A DNA stretch of 64,000 bases. Source: Verrucomicrobiota bacterium (GTDB lineage Bacteria; Verrucomicrobiota; Verrucomicrobiia; Verrucomicrobiales; Verrucomicrobiaceae). Of the stretch, positions 17,142-27,509 are shown piece after piece (within the stretch, counting starts at the first letter, position 1; every line of letters begins with the position of its first letter). Both the position numbers and the translations under genes were made by a program. The stretch covers positions 114,005 through 178,004 of the forward strand of contig JANYCZ010000023.1 in assembly GCA_025360015.1 (NCBI GenBank), written 5' to 3'. The notes below the pieces were generated by a model. It was not told the origin of the DNA, searched no databases, and worked only from the letters and a program-made list of their open reading frames with translations.

Positions 17142-17167
17142 AATTGTCTCCGCAGTGCGGAGAGAGT
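17142..17167. repeat. Third, diverged copy of the palindrome at a duplication breakpoint
   Basis: AATTGTCTCCGCAGTGCGGAG followed by AGAGT keeps the centre CTCCGCA-G-TGCGGAG. It lies upstream of the DUF1016 start, exactly where similarity to the intact LamG-like gene ends (about 17170). Confidence 0.65.
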
Positions 17168-17169
17168 CC

Positions 17170-17422
17170 ACGTGCCATTCTCCACCGAAAACGTCGGCAC
17201 CCCAATGGCCCAGCCCTTGTCCTTGCCCAGCTCCGCCCGCTCGAAGTCATCGGAAAAGAGCAGTTCCTTCTTTTTCCCCGACGGCTCTGCGGGCTTGCGA
17301 AGCTCGCCGCTCATCTGCTTCTATTTGGCAGCGGCAACGGCAGGCAGCTTCGGCGCATCAGCAGCGAAGGTGGAGGCGGTGAGAAAGCTGGCAAGGGTGA
17401 GGAAGCGGAAGCGGAGGTTCAT
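17170..17422 (-). pseudogene. Broken 5' copy of the LamG-like gene
   Basis: On the minus strand from ATG 17422 the sequence nearly repeats the first 70 codons of the gene at 15967. The copy has a signal peptide (MNLRFRFLTLASFLTASTFA), then a TAG stop after 33 codons. It resumes after a short insertion with KKKELLFSDDFERAELGKDK and GVPTFSVENGT, and similarity stops abruptly at the palindrome near 17167. The upstream untranslated sequence (GGGGGAGAGGGAACG) is also duplicated. This is a tandem duplicate that has lost its 3' part. Confidence 0.85.
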
Positions 17423-17499
17423 GGGGGAGAGGGAACGCACGGCAGGCGGCGGTTTGTCAACGCAGTGCCGAATATACGGCTTCGCTCAGCGACAAGGCC

Positions 17500-17943
17500 T
17501 TGGAGATCCTAGTCCACGATTATCAGGTCTTTCTGGTGAACCATTTGATCAATCTGGGGGCAGAGCTAATGCTTCATCTATGCGACCTGCAGCTTCCCGT
17601 AAAGAGGGTGCTGGCAGCGGTGACGCGACGGCTGGAAAAGACGATGACGGACACGGCGAAGGCGACGGTGGCGCTGTGGGCTTATTATACGGCGACACCT
17701 ACGGCGAACGAACTGGTGGAGAAGCTGGTGGCAGAGCTACCGAAGGAAAAGGAGTTTGAGCATCTGCGGTGCCACGCGGTGTGGGTGAAGCCCCGGGGAC
17801 AAACTAACGGTGGATCAGCAGAAGGGATATAATGAGCTTCGGCTTATGCTGCAAAAGGCCTAGCAACGGGTGTCGGATGAGACGCTGGGCGAGGCGGATC
17901 ACTACACGGATAAGATGCGGAGGTTATTGGGGGATTCAAGATG
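17500..17943 (+). pseudogene. Decayed gene of unknown function
   Basis: A frame from 17500 encodes MTDTAKATVALWAYYTATPT and a charged helical segment (LVEKLVAELPKEKEFEHLR), then ends at 17832. In the next frame the sequence continues as QQKGYNELRLMLQKA, an in-frame TAG, then QRVSDETLGEADHYTDKMRR to TGA at about 17943. The continuation of helical, charged sequence across one frameshift and one stop suggests a degraded gene. I do not recognise its family. The gap up to 18087 holds nothing else. Confidence 0.4.
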
Positions 17944-18087
17944 AACTGCGGCGCACCTATGGGTAGTTACGCAGCCTGTCAGTCAGTCTTTTGATAAGAA
18001 TTGCACACGAACTCCATTTCCGTTTTTTCTTTGATTTCAACACTCATCACATTCTTTTCTGCCTATACTGGCACAGCAAAACACAAT

Positions 18088-18651
18088 ATGACGCTTCATC
18101 GCCTTACCCTTCCTGATCCGCTTCAGCATATAGACTGCGAGAACGACTCCGTGTTGGAAATCACCCTGAAGGGACACCTCGTAATGGAAGGTCAAATTGA
18201 TTTAATTCTCAGACAGCATTTTCCCAGTGCCGAATACTATGATGAAGCAAGACTAGCTTTCTCACAGAAATTGGCGTTGGTGCGTGCTCGTCACTGGAGA
18301 GCACAAGACCACGCCATCTGGAAGTTAGTGCAATCATTGAACAAGTTGAGGAATGCGTATTCTCACGCCCTTGATAAAAGCGTGCTAGAACAAAAACTTC
18401 AGGATGCTCTTCGCATGCAACTCCATATTTCGGAATCGGCAGAAGAAACTGCTGGCATTCTTAGTGGTGATGACCGCATGCAACTCATCTATGCTTTTGT
18501 TCACATTCAGGGATTTCTGAGTGGCTATTTTAAAGATGCGACTTTTCTGGCTGAACTTGTAAATGCACTTCATTCCACAGACCCCAACTTAGAGCAGGGT
18601 AAAAAGGGCCTTGTTTCATCTACTAAGGCTCCACCAAAGATGACTGACTAA
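18088..18651 (+). CDS. HEPN-like protein
   Basis: 187 residues from ATG 18088 (the frame opens at TTG 18001). It is all-helical, with LVQSLNKLRNAYSHALDK. Arg88-Asn89-x3-His93 is the R-x4-H motif of HEPN domains, which are often RNases in defence and toxin systems. Codon and base use are clearly AT-richer than the surrounding genome, suggesting horizontal acquisition. No nucleotidyltransferase (MNT) partner lies beside it; the next gene encodes a transglutaminase-like protein. Confidence 0.7.
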   Translation: MTLHRLTLPDPLQHIDCENDSVLEITLKGHLVMEGQIDLILRQHFPSAEYYDEARLAFSQKLALVRARHWRAQDHAIWKLVQSLNKLRNAYSHALDKSVLEQKLQDALRMQLHISESAEETAGILSGDDRMQLIYAFVHIQGFLSGYFKDATFLAELVNALHSTDPNLEQGKKGLVSSTKAPPKMTD

Positions 18652-18824
18652 GTATTGGCAATCTGACGCATAGCGTGTTTTCTCTCCATCATCGACCATC
18701 GCGTGCGCGGCGCCTATAACCCGGAAATGGGCCAGCACTTTCTTGTCATGGGTCAGGTTTCGTCTGCAGCATGCGGGATATCAAAAAATGTTGCCATCAC
18801 AGGTAACATATATATAGCATCAAT

Positions 18825-19673
18825 ATGATTTCCTACACGGATTCCTTCGATAATATTTTGAGTGGATTTAGGAAGCTGGGTATACCTCCTGATAAACCTG
18901 GCTTTTGCGATCACCCTAAGTTTGCCCAAATCGAAAAGGAAGACCCCTCCTTCCTCAATGCGTACGCAAAATATGTGCACGCCTTACCCTTGGACTCTAG
19001 ATATCTGGAAAAAGCGCGAAAGGAAATACCTGTAATTACAAAAGCTCTTCATGCCGAACTTGTCCGGTCCGGACGTAAAGGTGCGTGTGTAGATGCGTCA
19101 GCAATACTTTTCCGAATTTTAGAGCGTGAGAGTTTTTGGTGTTACTTAGTCAAAGGCTCACTGACACTCGAGTTCTCGAGGGAAAGTGGTATCAAGCGAC
19201 AATACTTTTGGACCATCGATGAGGGCAATTTTGTCGCCGCCCATGCTTGGGTAGTGGCACCACCTTTTAAAGTGATCGATTTCACAATTAGACTCCAGCA
19301 AAATGCGGACGATGAGAATCGATATCTCCCCGAGATCGTGCTGGCAGAAGAAACTGTTAATGCAAGTGGCACCGTAGATGATGTATTTGCGCCGGAAACT
19401 GTTCAAGCATTCATACGCAGAGGAATCAAAAAGAAAGATTTTTTCCGTGTACTTCTGCCGCATCTAGTTCCCTTCATGAGGGAGTTTTCTGCCCAGCAGT
19501 TTCTACAACTTGGCACGCAGTTTAAGTATATTCCGACCGCAATCGGTGCACCTGACTGTGCACTTGAGGCGATGATCGGAATGAGCGGTTATTGCGGTAA
19601 GGGTGGAGTGGAACTGTATCAGCATGTAGTTCGACCGGCCCTGACGGCGTTTCAGGAACGACACCTCTATTGA
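18825..19673 (+). CDS. Transglutaminase-like (Cys-His-Asp) fold protein
   Basis: 282 residues, AT-rich. A plausible catalytic triad is Cys88 at a helix start (KGACVDASAILFRILE), His140 (VAAHAWVVAPP) and Asp152 (KVIDFTIRL). The Cys-helix, His-strand, Asp-strand order and spacing are those of transglutaminase-like and NAT-like cysteine enzymes. It has no signal peptide, so it should act in the cytoplasm as a protease, acyltransferase or crosslinker. The assignment rests on motif pattern only. It belongs to the same AT-rich block as the HEPN gene. Confidence 0.6.
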   Translation: MISYTDSFDNILSGFRKLGIPPDKPGFCDHPKFAQIEKEDPSFLNAYAKYVHALPLDSRYLEKARKEIPVITKALHAELVRSGRKGACVDASAILFRILERESFWCYLVKGSLTLEFSRESGIKRQYFWTIDEGNFVAAHAWVVAPPFKVIDFTIRLQQNADDENRYLPEIVLAEETVNASGTVDDVFAPETVQAFIRRGIKKKDFFRVLLPHLVPFMREFSAQQFLQLGTQFKYIPTAIGAPDCALEAMIGMSGYCGKGGVELYQHVVRPALTAFQERHLY

Positions 19674-19887
19674 CGCGCTACACGATGAAGGTTGGTATCT
19701 GCCTAGACTCGTGTTTGTGCTAATAGTGTCGCAACGGTTAATGCCAGCGTATTACCAAAGGTAGAATACTTTTCAGGTTTGGGCGGGAGGGAAGCGTTGC
19801 TTGGTGAAATGTAAGTGAAAGTGTCAGCACATTATTTTCATATGCTGTCTTCCCATGGGGCGTTTATTAACGAATGTATTTATAGAC

Positions 19888-20553
19888 TTAAGCCGCTTGC
19901 CAATCTTTTGGAGTCGTCTTGCTTTTTCCAGCATGACGGATGGCTGTGACTAATTTTAGTCCAACTCGTACAATCGACTCCGTCGTCGTATTGTCTACTT
20001 CTCCTCCGTGGATTGCTTTACTGCAGGCTGAAAAGACTTCTTTGACAACCGATGCGAGTGAAGCATCGACCACGCCTTTCTCAACGAGGTGGGTAAACAA
20101 CCTTGTTGGATTTAATGGAAGTTCTGATTGAAAAATTCCCGATGCTTCTGCGGCAGATTGTATCTCTTTTTCTAAATCCATTCGTAGCTTTGCTAACGCT
20201 AGTTGATTGTCACGTCCGACAAAAGAGGCGGCAGAAAAACCGTCATCTTGGTCTCGTTTTCCAGCCCCGGTCGGACTAATGACTTCTGCGTCAACCACTT
20301 TCGAAGCTGATTCTAATGCTTGATTATTAATCCCTTCATTGAAATGCACGACAATAAATGGACCGCGTTGATTCGAGTCAAACGCTTGGAAAAATATTAA
20401 AACTGCGCTAACTGCTAGCATTCCAAGCAACAACATGATCACGTTCAGGATGTCCTGAGTCAGGCCCATCCGATATACAAAAAAGAGACCTGTAGCCACG
20501 AGCGCGACTAGCGATGCTCCCAATGCTAATGCGAATTTTGCGTTTCTATTCAT
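19888..20553 (-). CDS. Two-TM membrane protein with C-terminal helical domain
   Basis: 221 residues from ATG 20553, which overlaps the preceding gene's stop by 8 bp and has AGGAGG and GGAAAGG in front. Two membrane helices (about residues 5-27 and 33-55) are followed by a cytoplasmic helical domain. The SACSKAIHGGEVDNTTTES motif resembles the A-x-H-G helix of DUF4145/HEPN-like domains. It forms a two-gene operon with 20546-20968. Function unknown; the AT-rich context suggests an acquired, possibly defence-related unit. Confidence 0.65.
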   Translation of the reverse strand: MNRNAKFALALGASLVALVATGLFFVYRMGLTQDILNVIMLLLGMLAVSAVLIFFQAFDSNQRGPFIVVHFNEGINNQALESASKVVDAEVISPTGAGKRDQDDGFSAASFVGRDNQLALAKLRMDLEKEIQSAAEASGIFQSELPLNPTRLFTHLVEKGVVDASLASVVKEVFSACSKAIHGGEVDNTTTESIVRVGLKLVTAIRHAGKSKTTPKDWQAA

Positions 20554-20968
20554 CGTCCTTTCCTCCTTTGCCAAACGTGTTGATGTATTGCTTTACGTAA
20601 TTAGGGGCGAACATCGCAACCCCTCCGCCCATCAGGAAAAATCCACTCATGGCATGACCTACAAACACCAAACCTGCACCCACCAAAAGTGTGAGTGCCG
20701 AAAATCCGGTTTTGGCCCAAAATTGTCTTTTTTGAGCGCCGATTATTTCAAGCTGTTTACGTTCCTCTAAATCTTGGCGTTTCAATTCACCACGAATCTG
20801 TGTAAAAAGAATTGCCTCCCTCGGATCTTGAGCCTGAATAATACGATCTTCAATGGAGCGTGTTAAATGCAGTCCAGAAGGCGGCACAACAAGTTCCTGT
20901 TTTTCCTGAATAGGCTGCAATTTCGCATCACTCCCTTGTGCTATGATCGGTTTTGAGGTGTCATTCAT
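20546..20968 (-). CDS. Small membrane protein, first gene of a pair
   Basis: 140 residues. A soluble, charged N-terminal half (SIEDRIIQAQDPREAILFTQ, then an ERKQLEIIGAQ helix) precedes two hydrophobic segments (about 88-108 and 110-125) and a Lys/Gly tail. No family is recognised. The stop overlaps the start of the next gene, so the two are expected to be made in equal amounts and perhaps to interact. Confidence 0.6.
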   Translation of the reverse strand: MNDTSKPIIAQGSDAKLQPIQEKQELVVPPSGLHLTRSIEDRIIQAQDPREAILFTQIRGELKRQDLEERKQLEIIGAQKRQFWAKTGFSALTLLVGAGLVFVGHAMSGFFLMGGGVAMFAPNYVKQYINTFGKGGKDDE

Positions 20969-21124
20969 AAACTTTTAGGAAATGTCATCCATGCGTCGAA
21001 TTCATAGGCTTAATACTCATTTTGCGCAAACTTTTTAAAAGCTCGGTTGCCCAATCGTGGCATACGTTCGAAGTAACTTTCCGTTGTGTGGAACCTCTTG
21101 GCGACTTGTTTTTAGGCGATTGGT

Positions 21125-23281
<2,157 letters not shown>

Positions 23282-23416
23282 GAGGCGATTGTCAGGGGCA
23301 TGGGGGGGGAGGTCAAAGGCAATTTCAGCGAAGAGAGCGGGGGAGGCGGCTAAGGATACCCGCAGGGAAAAGGGGAGAAAGTGGTTGGTATATTATGAAA
23401 ATTATAATAAACTTAG

Positions 23417-24796
23417 ATGTTTTATCAGATGATGTTGCCGTTTTCCCCCCATTTTTCGCGCCTGCTGGCAGGTGCCGCCCTGCTGCTGACCGCAGCGACG
23501 GCGGTGCGTGGGGACATTGTTTCGGACTGGAATGCGCTGGCGCTGGCGTCGATGACGGGCACGGAATCCCCGATGGTGGCGCATGATCTGGCGATCCTGC
23601 AGGCGTCCATCTACAATGCGGACCAGAGCATCGAAGGAACCTATAATACATATGGCTCTGGGGCTTACCCAGCCCCTGTGATTGGCAGTGCCCCTGCGGG
23701 AGCGGACTACCAGGCGGCGATCATCGCGGCGGCGAACACGGTGATGCAGAATCTCTATGCGGGATCGAGCAGCAACTCCACCTCGCTGTACAATTCGCAG
23801 CTAGGGGCCATTGCGAACAGCCAGGCCAAGACGGATGGCATCGCCTGGGGCGTCACGATTGCTAATAACGTGCTGAACTGGCGTGCGACTGACGGCTCTG
23901 CGGATGCCGCCACCACCAGCTACACCCCCGTGGGAACCATCGGCTACTGGCAGCAGACTTCCTCCGCCGGTGCGCTGCTGCCGGGCTGGGGGAATGTGAG
24001 CACTTTTGCGATTCCTGGCACCGCCACGTATATGTCGGCGCTGCCGAGTGGGTCGGTCACCACGTATTTGCAGAGCAGCCAGTATGCGACGGATTACAAT
24101 CAGGTGCAGAGTCTCGGCTCCGCCTTCAGCCTCACGCGTACCTCGGACCAGACGAATCAGGCCTACTTCTGGGCTGCGGGAGGCGGCACGGTGAAGATGA
24201 CGGGCATGTGGAATCAGATCGCCCAAACGGCGGCGGCCACCGCGGGGATGAGCACCGCGGACACGGCGCGCCTGCTGGCCACGCTGAATGTGGCGATGGC
24301 AGACGCCAGCACCACGGCGATGGCCACCGCGTATGATCAGCAGTTCTGGCGTCCGGAGACGGCGATCGCGAATGGTGACATCGACGGCAATGCCGGGACC
24401 AATGTGGATTCCTCGTGGGCGCCGCTGATCAGCTCTCCTTCGCTGCCGGAATACGTGTCGCTGAATGCCACCATCAGTGAAGCTGCGGCCACCGTGCTGG
24501 CTTCCTACCTCGGCAACAACGTTTCTTTCAGCCTAGGCAGCGACATTAATGGCGACGGCAGCATCGACCTCACGCGCAATTTCACCAGCTTTAGTCAGGC
24601 GGCGATCGAGGCGGGGATGGCCGGCGTGTATGGCGGCACGCAGTTTCTTACCTCGGTCACGGACGGCCAGGCCCTCGGCGCGAATGTGGCGAACTACGTG
24701 CTGGCGAATAATTTTGCCGTTGTACCTGAGCCTGCTGGCGCTGTGCTGGTGGTATGGGGGGCGTTCTTTCTGCTGGGCGCGCGCAGACGCCGCTAG
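23417..24796 (+). CDS. PEP-CTERM protein with degenerate vanadium haloperoxidase/PAP2 fold
   Basis: 459 residues. It has a signal peptide (cleavage near residue 30) and a C-terminal VPEP, hydrophobic helix and RRRR, the PEP-CTERM sorting signal processed by exosortase. The body follows bacterial vanadium chloroperoxidase-like phosphatases. FWRPETAI (about residue 310) keeps one Arg, but the usual Lys before it is Ala. SGHS is replaced by SLNA (about 345). The GIHxR segment reads GTQFLTS (about 408), losing His and Arg. It is probably a non-catalytic surface or matrix protein. ATG 23429 and 23432 are alternative starts. Confidence 0.8.
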   Translation: MFYQMMLPFSPHFSRLLAGAALLLTAATAVRGDIVSDWNALALASMTGTESPMVAHDLAILQASIYNADQSIEGTYNTYGSGAYPAPVIGSAPAGADYQAAIIAAANTVMQNLYAGSSSNSTSLYNSQLGAIANSQAKTDGIAWGVTIANNVLNWRATDGSADAATTSYTPVGTIGYWQQTSSAGALLPGWGNVSTFAIPGTATYMSALPSGSVTTYLQSSQYATDYNQVQSLGSAFSLTRTSDQTNQAYFWAAGGGTVKMTGMWNQIAQTAAATAGMSTADTARLLATLNVAMADASTTAMATAYDQQFWRPETAIANGDIDGNAGTNVDSSWAPLISSPSLPEYVSLNATISEAAATVLASYLGNNVSFSLGSDINGDGSIDLTRNFTSFSQAAIEAGMAGVYGGTQFLTSVTDGQALGANVANYVLANNFAVVPEPAGAVLVVWGAFFLLGARRRR

Positions 24797-24825
24797 ATCC
24801 GTGCGCGACGCTGCGTTGTTTTGCG

Positions 24826-26010
24826 ATGAACCGCATCGCATGTTCCGTCCTCTCCGCCCTCCTGTTGTTTCCTGCGCTGCTGCCAGCGCTGGATGAAGCG
24901 CAACTCGCCGCCATTCATCCTGCCATGGAGGCTGCGGTGAAGGCAAAGCAAGCGGCGGGCATTGTCACGCTGGTGATGGAGAAGGGGAAGGTCGTTCACT
25001 TCGATGCCGCCGGCATGGCCGACATCGGCAAGGGCCGGGCGATGGAAAAAAACGCGCTGTTTTGGATCGCCTCCATGACAAAATCCATCAACGCCACCGC
25101 CGTGATGGTGCTGGTGGATGAAGGCAAGCTTTCGCTCGATGAACCCGCCGCCAAATGGCTGCCAGAGCTCGCCAAGGTGAAGCTGGCCGATGGCAGCGCA
25201 CCGGAAAAGCCCATCACGCTGCGCATGCTGCTCAGCCACACTGCGGGCATTGCCTTTCCACGCCGCGCACCTTCGGACGGAGCCGTCTCGCTGAAGGCCT
25301 ACGTGGCCTCGCTGCTCAAGACCCCGCTGGCCTTTCAGCCAGGTAGTGCGTACGAGTATGGCTTTGGGCCCACGGTGTCCGGGCGCATCATTGAGATCGC
25401 CTCCGGGATGAAGTATGACGCGTTTTTGCAGGCGAAGATCTTCGCGCCGCTGGGGATGAAGGACACGATGTTCAATCCGGATGACGCGCACCGTGCCCGC
25501 ATCGCCCGCACTTATAAGATGGATGAGGAAACGCATGAGCTGGTGCCCGGCTACAATCCCTTCGTCACCAGCGACGCCAGCGTGACGCACATGACGGAGC
25601 CCGCAGGCGGCCTTTTCTCCACCGCTGAGGACATGGGGCGGTTTTACGCGATGATTGCCAATGGCGGCGAGCTCGATGGCGTGCGCGTTGTCAGTGAAAA
25701 ATCGGTGCAGGACATGACCACGCCGGTGACTGCGGGTGGCAAGCAGCTCAACTATGCCTGCGGCTGGCAGGTGAACACCGAAACGCAGCGCGTGAACTCG
25801 CAGATGCCGGTGGGCAGCTTTGGCCACGGTGGTGCTTTTGCGACGAATGGCTGCATTGATCCGCAGAGCAAGACCGTCACTGTGTATCTGGTGCAGAATG
25901 TGCTGGTGCCGGACAGTGGGAAACCCAAAGACGCCTTTCAGCATCTGGTGATGGCAGCGGCTGGTATCAAGGTGCAACCTTTACTGACACTAAAGAAAAA
26001 AGAACCCTAA
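24826..26010 (+). CDS. Secreted serine hydrolase, beta-lactamase (class C) family
   Basis: 394 residues from ATG 24826, with a signal peptide ending near residue 21. The catalytic SMTK motif is Ser83-Lys86. A Tyr motif appears as YEYGFG where YxN is usual, and an HGG triad motif appears in GHGGAFATNG. The length and EstB-like pattern (HTAGI, GLFSTAEDMGRF) point to an esterase or D-aminopeptidase-type enzyme rather than an antibiotic beta-lactamase. It starts 29 bp after the PEP-CTERM gene. Confidence 0.87.
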   Translation: MNRIACSVLSALLLFPALLPALDEAQLAAIHPAMEAAVKAKQAAGIVTLVMEKGKVVHFDAAGMADIGKGRAMEKNALFWIASMTKSINATAVMVLVDEGKLSLDEPAAKWLPELAKVKLADGSAPEKPITLRMLLSHTAGIAFPRRAPSDGAVSLKAYVASLLKTPLAFQPGSAYEYGFGPTVSGRIIEIASGMKYDAFLQAKIFAPLGMKDTMFNPDDAHRARIARTYKMDEETHELVPGYNPFVTSDASVTHMTEPAGGLFSTAEDMGRFYAMIANGGELDGVRVVSEKSVQDMTTPVTAGGKQLNYACGWQVNTETQRVNSQMPVGSFGHGGAFATNGCIDPQSKTVTVYLVQNVLVPDSGKPKDAFQHLVMAAAGIKVQPLLTLKKKEP

Positions 26011-26058
26011 ACTCGTTGCTATAACAGGCGTGTTTCTTGCTTGCCTGACCCGGGAAGA

Positions 26059-26895
26059 ATGAAGTATTCCTTGAGTTCAAACATGAGAGAAACAGCACTG
26101 ACCCGACGCGCTTTTATTTCGACAGGGTGTGCAGCCATGACAGGTGCATTGTGTGCTGAGGAGGAGGTGATAGCGCCCTTGGGGATACCGCTGCGGCAGG
26201 AACCGCTGGCGTTTGATTTTGATGCGTTGGAGCCGTACATTGATGCGGCGACTTTGAAGCTGCACCATGGCAGTTATCATGTGGAAATTCTCGACAATCT
26301 GATCGCGACTTTGCAGCCGCTCAATTTGAGTGTAGGCAATGTCTCAGCTCTCCTGCCGAACATTCGCAGCTTGGTGCTGCCCTCAGACCCGCGCAGAAGT
26401 GTGGTGCGCATGGGAGGGCCGCCTGAAACGCTGTCTGTGGACGATCAGCAGGGCCTTCGCATGTATGGCGGAGCGCATGTGAATCACACCGCCTTCTGGC
26501 GCTACCTGGCCCCCCCGGGCAAGGGGCCTGCGGACCCTGAGGGAAAAGTGGCCGAGGCGATTGTCCGAGACTTTGGCGGCATCAAGGAATTCAAAAAGGC
26601 CTTCATGGACGCTGCGATGAAGCACTTTGGCTCCGGCTGGGCGTTTGTGGTTTATCGCCCCGATGGCAGGCTCGTCATCACCACGACTCAGAACGAGGAC
26701 AATCCGATGATGAAGGACTTCGTGAAGCCGGAGGAGCAGGGCCGGTACATTTTGTGTCTCGACCTCTGGGAGCATTCCTACTATTTGAAGTATCGGAACG
26801 ACCGCAGAAAGTACATTGAAGCCTGGTGGAATGTGGTGAACTGGAGCTTCGTCTCGCAGGCCTATGCCGTGGTCACTTCCCGGGTGCGGGTGTGA
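26059..26895 (+). CDS. Tat-exported Fe/Mn superoxide dismutase
   Basis: 278 residues from ATG 26059; ATG 26083 is another possible start. A twin-arginine signal (LTRRAFISTGCAAM) directs export of the folded metalloenzyme. The dismutase domain shows the N-terminal His motif (LKLHHGSYHVEILDN), HVNHTAFWRYL, and the DLWEHSYYLKYRNDR metal motif with Asp and His. It removes superoxide in the periplasm. Most bacterial Fe/Mn SODs are about 200 residues and cytoplasmic; the extra length here is the leader and an inserted loop. Confidence 0.9.
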   Translation: MKYSLSSNMRETALTRRAFISTGCAAMTGALCAEEEVIAPLGIPLRQEPLAFDFDALEPYIDAATLKLHHGSYHVEILDNLIATLQPLNLSVGNVSALLPNIRSLVLPSDPRRSVVRMGGPPETLSVDDQQGLRMYGGAHVNHTAFWRYLAPPGKGPADPEGKVAEAIVRDFGGIKEFKKAFMDAAMKHFGSGWAFVVYRPDGRLVITTTQNEDNPMMKDFVKPEEQGRYILCLDLWEHSYYLKYRNDRRKYIEAWWNVVNWSFVSQAYAVVTSRVRV

Positions 26896-26922
26896 GAAAA
26901 TAGTGGCGAGCTTTCTCCCAAT

Positions 26923-27495
26923 CTACCGCGTGGGATAGAGGTCTGGCATTAGCAGCGGGCGCAGGACCATGGGGGTGAGATCGCGGGGCAGGGGCTTCCA
27001 GGGGTGCTTTTTGTCATTCTTGAGCAGGCCCCACCACAGGCGGCCGCCGTGGCGCCAGGGATCAATCACGAGGCCGTCTTCAAAGCGCTGGCCTTTGGCC
27101 GTGACGATGATGCCGTGGTGCTCCTGCCAAGTGTCGCGCTTGGAGGCGGTGAGGTGCAGATCCATCGTCTTGAGATTCAGGCGGAACAGGTGCGGGAAAA
27201 GATCATCCCGCCATTGGTAGCAGAGGCCGCGCTTGCGCAGGCCGGTGTTGACGAGGCCGTTGTTCATCCACGGATAGATCAAGGGCTTGAAGTCGCTGGA
27301 GAGCTTGGCGGATTCTTCGATCGCCGTGGTTGCCAGCCGGTCGGCTTCCTGCGCACTCACCGTGGGCGAGAGCTGCTGGAGATCGTGCCTGAGGCGGCGG
27401 GCTTTTTCCTGACGTTCGTCGGGCGTGCCGGTGCTGACGCAAGAGGCGAGGAGCAGTGTGAGAAGCAGAGCGCTGAGGCGGGAAACGGTAAGCAT
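26923..27495 (-). CDS. Putative lipoprotein, 190 residues
   Basis: Starts at ATG 27495 with a signal ending in the lipobox LLASC (Cys about 19). The mature protein has a helical first half and a conserved-looking second half rich in Trp, Tyr and His (NTGLRKRGLCYQWRD, TWQEHHGIIVTA, LVIDPWRHGGRLWWG). The His/Cys pattern suggests a papain-like or NlpC-like fold, but this is speculative. It follows the helix-hairpin-helix gene on the same strand. Confidence 0.65.
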   Translation of the reverse strand: MLTVSRLSALLLTLLLASCVSTGTPDERQEKARRLRHDLQQLSPTVSAQEADRLATTAIEESAKLSSDFKPLIYPWMNNGLVNTGLRKRGLCYQWRDDLFPHLFRLNLKTMDLHLTASKRDTWQEHHGIIVTAKGQRFEDGLVIDPWRHGGRLWWGLLKNDKKHPWKPLPRDLTPMVLRPLLMPDLYPTR

Positions 27496-27509
27496 GCGGT
27501 GGGGTAAAA

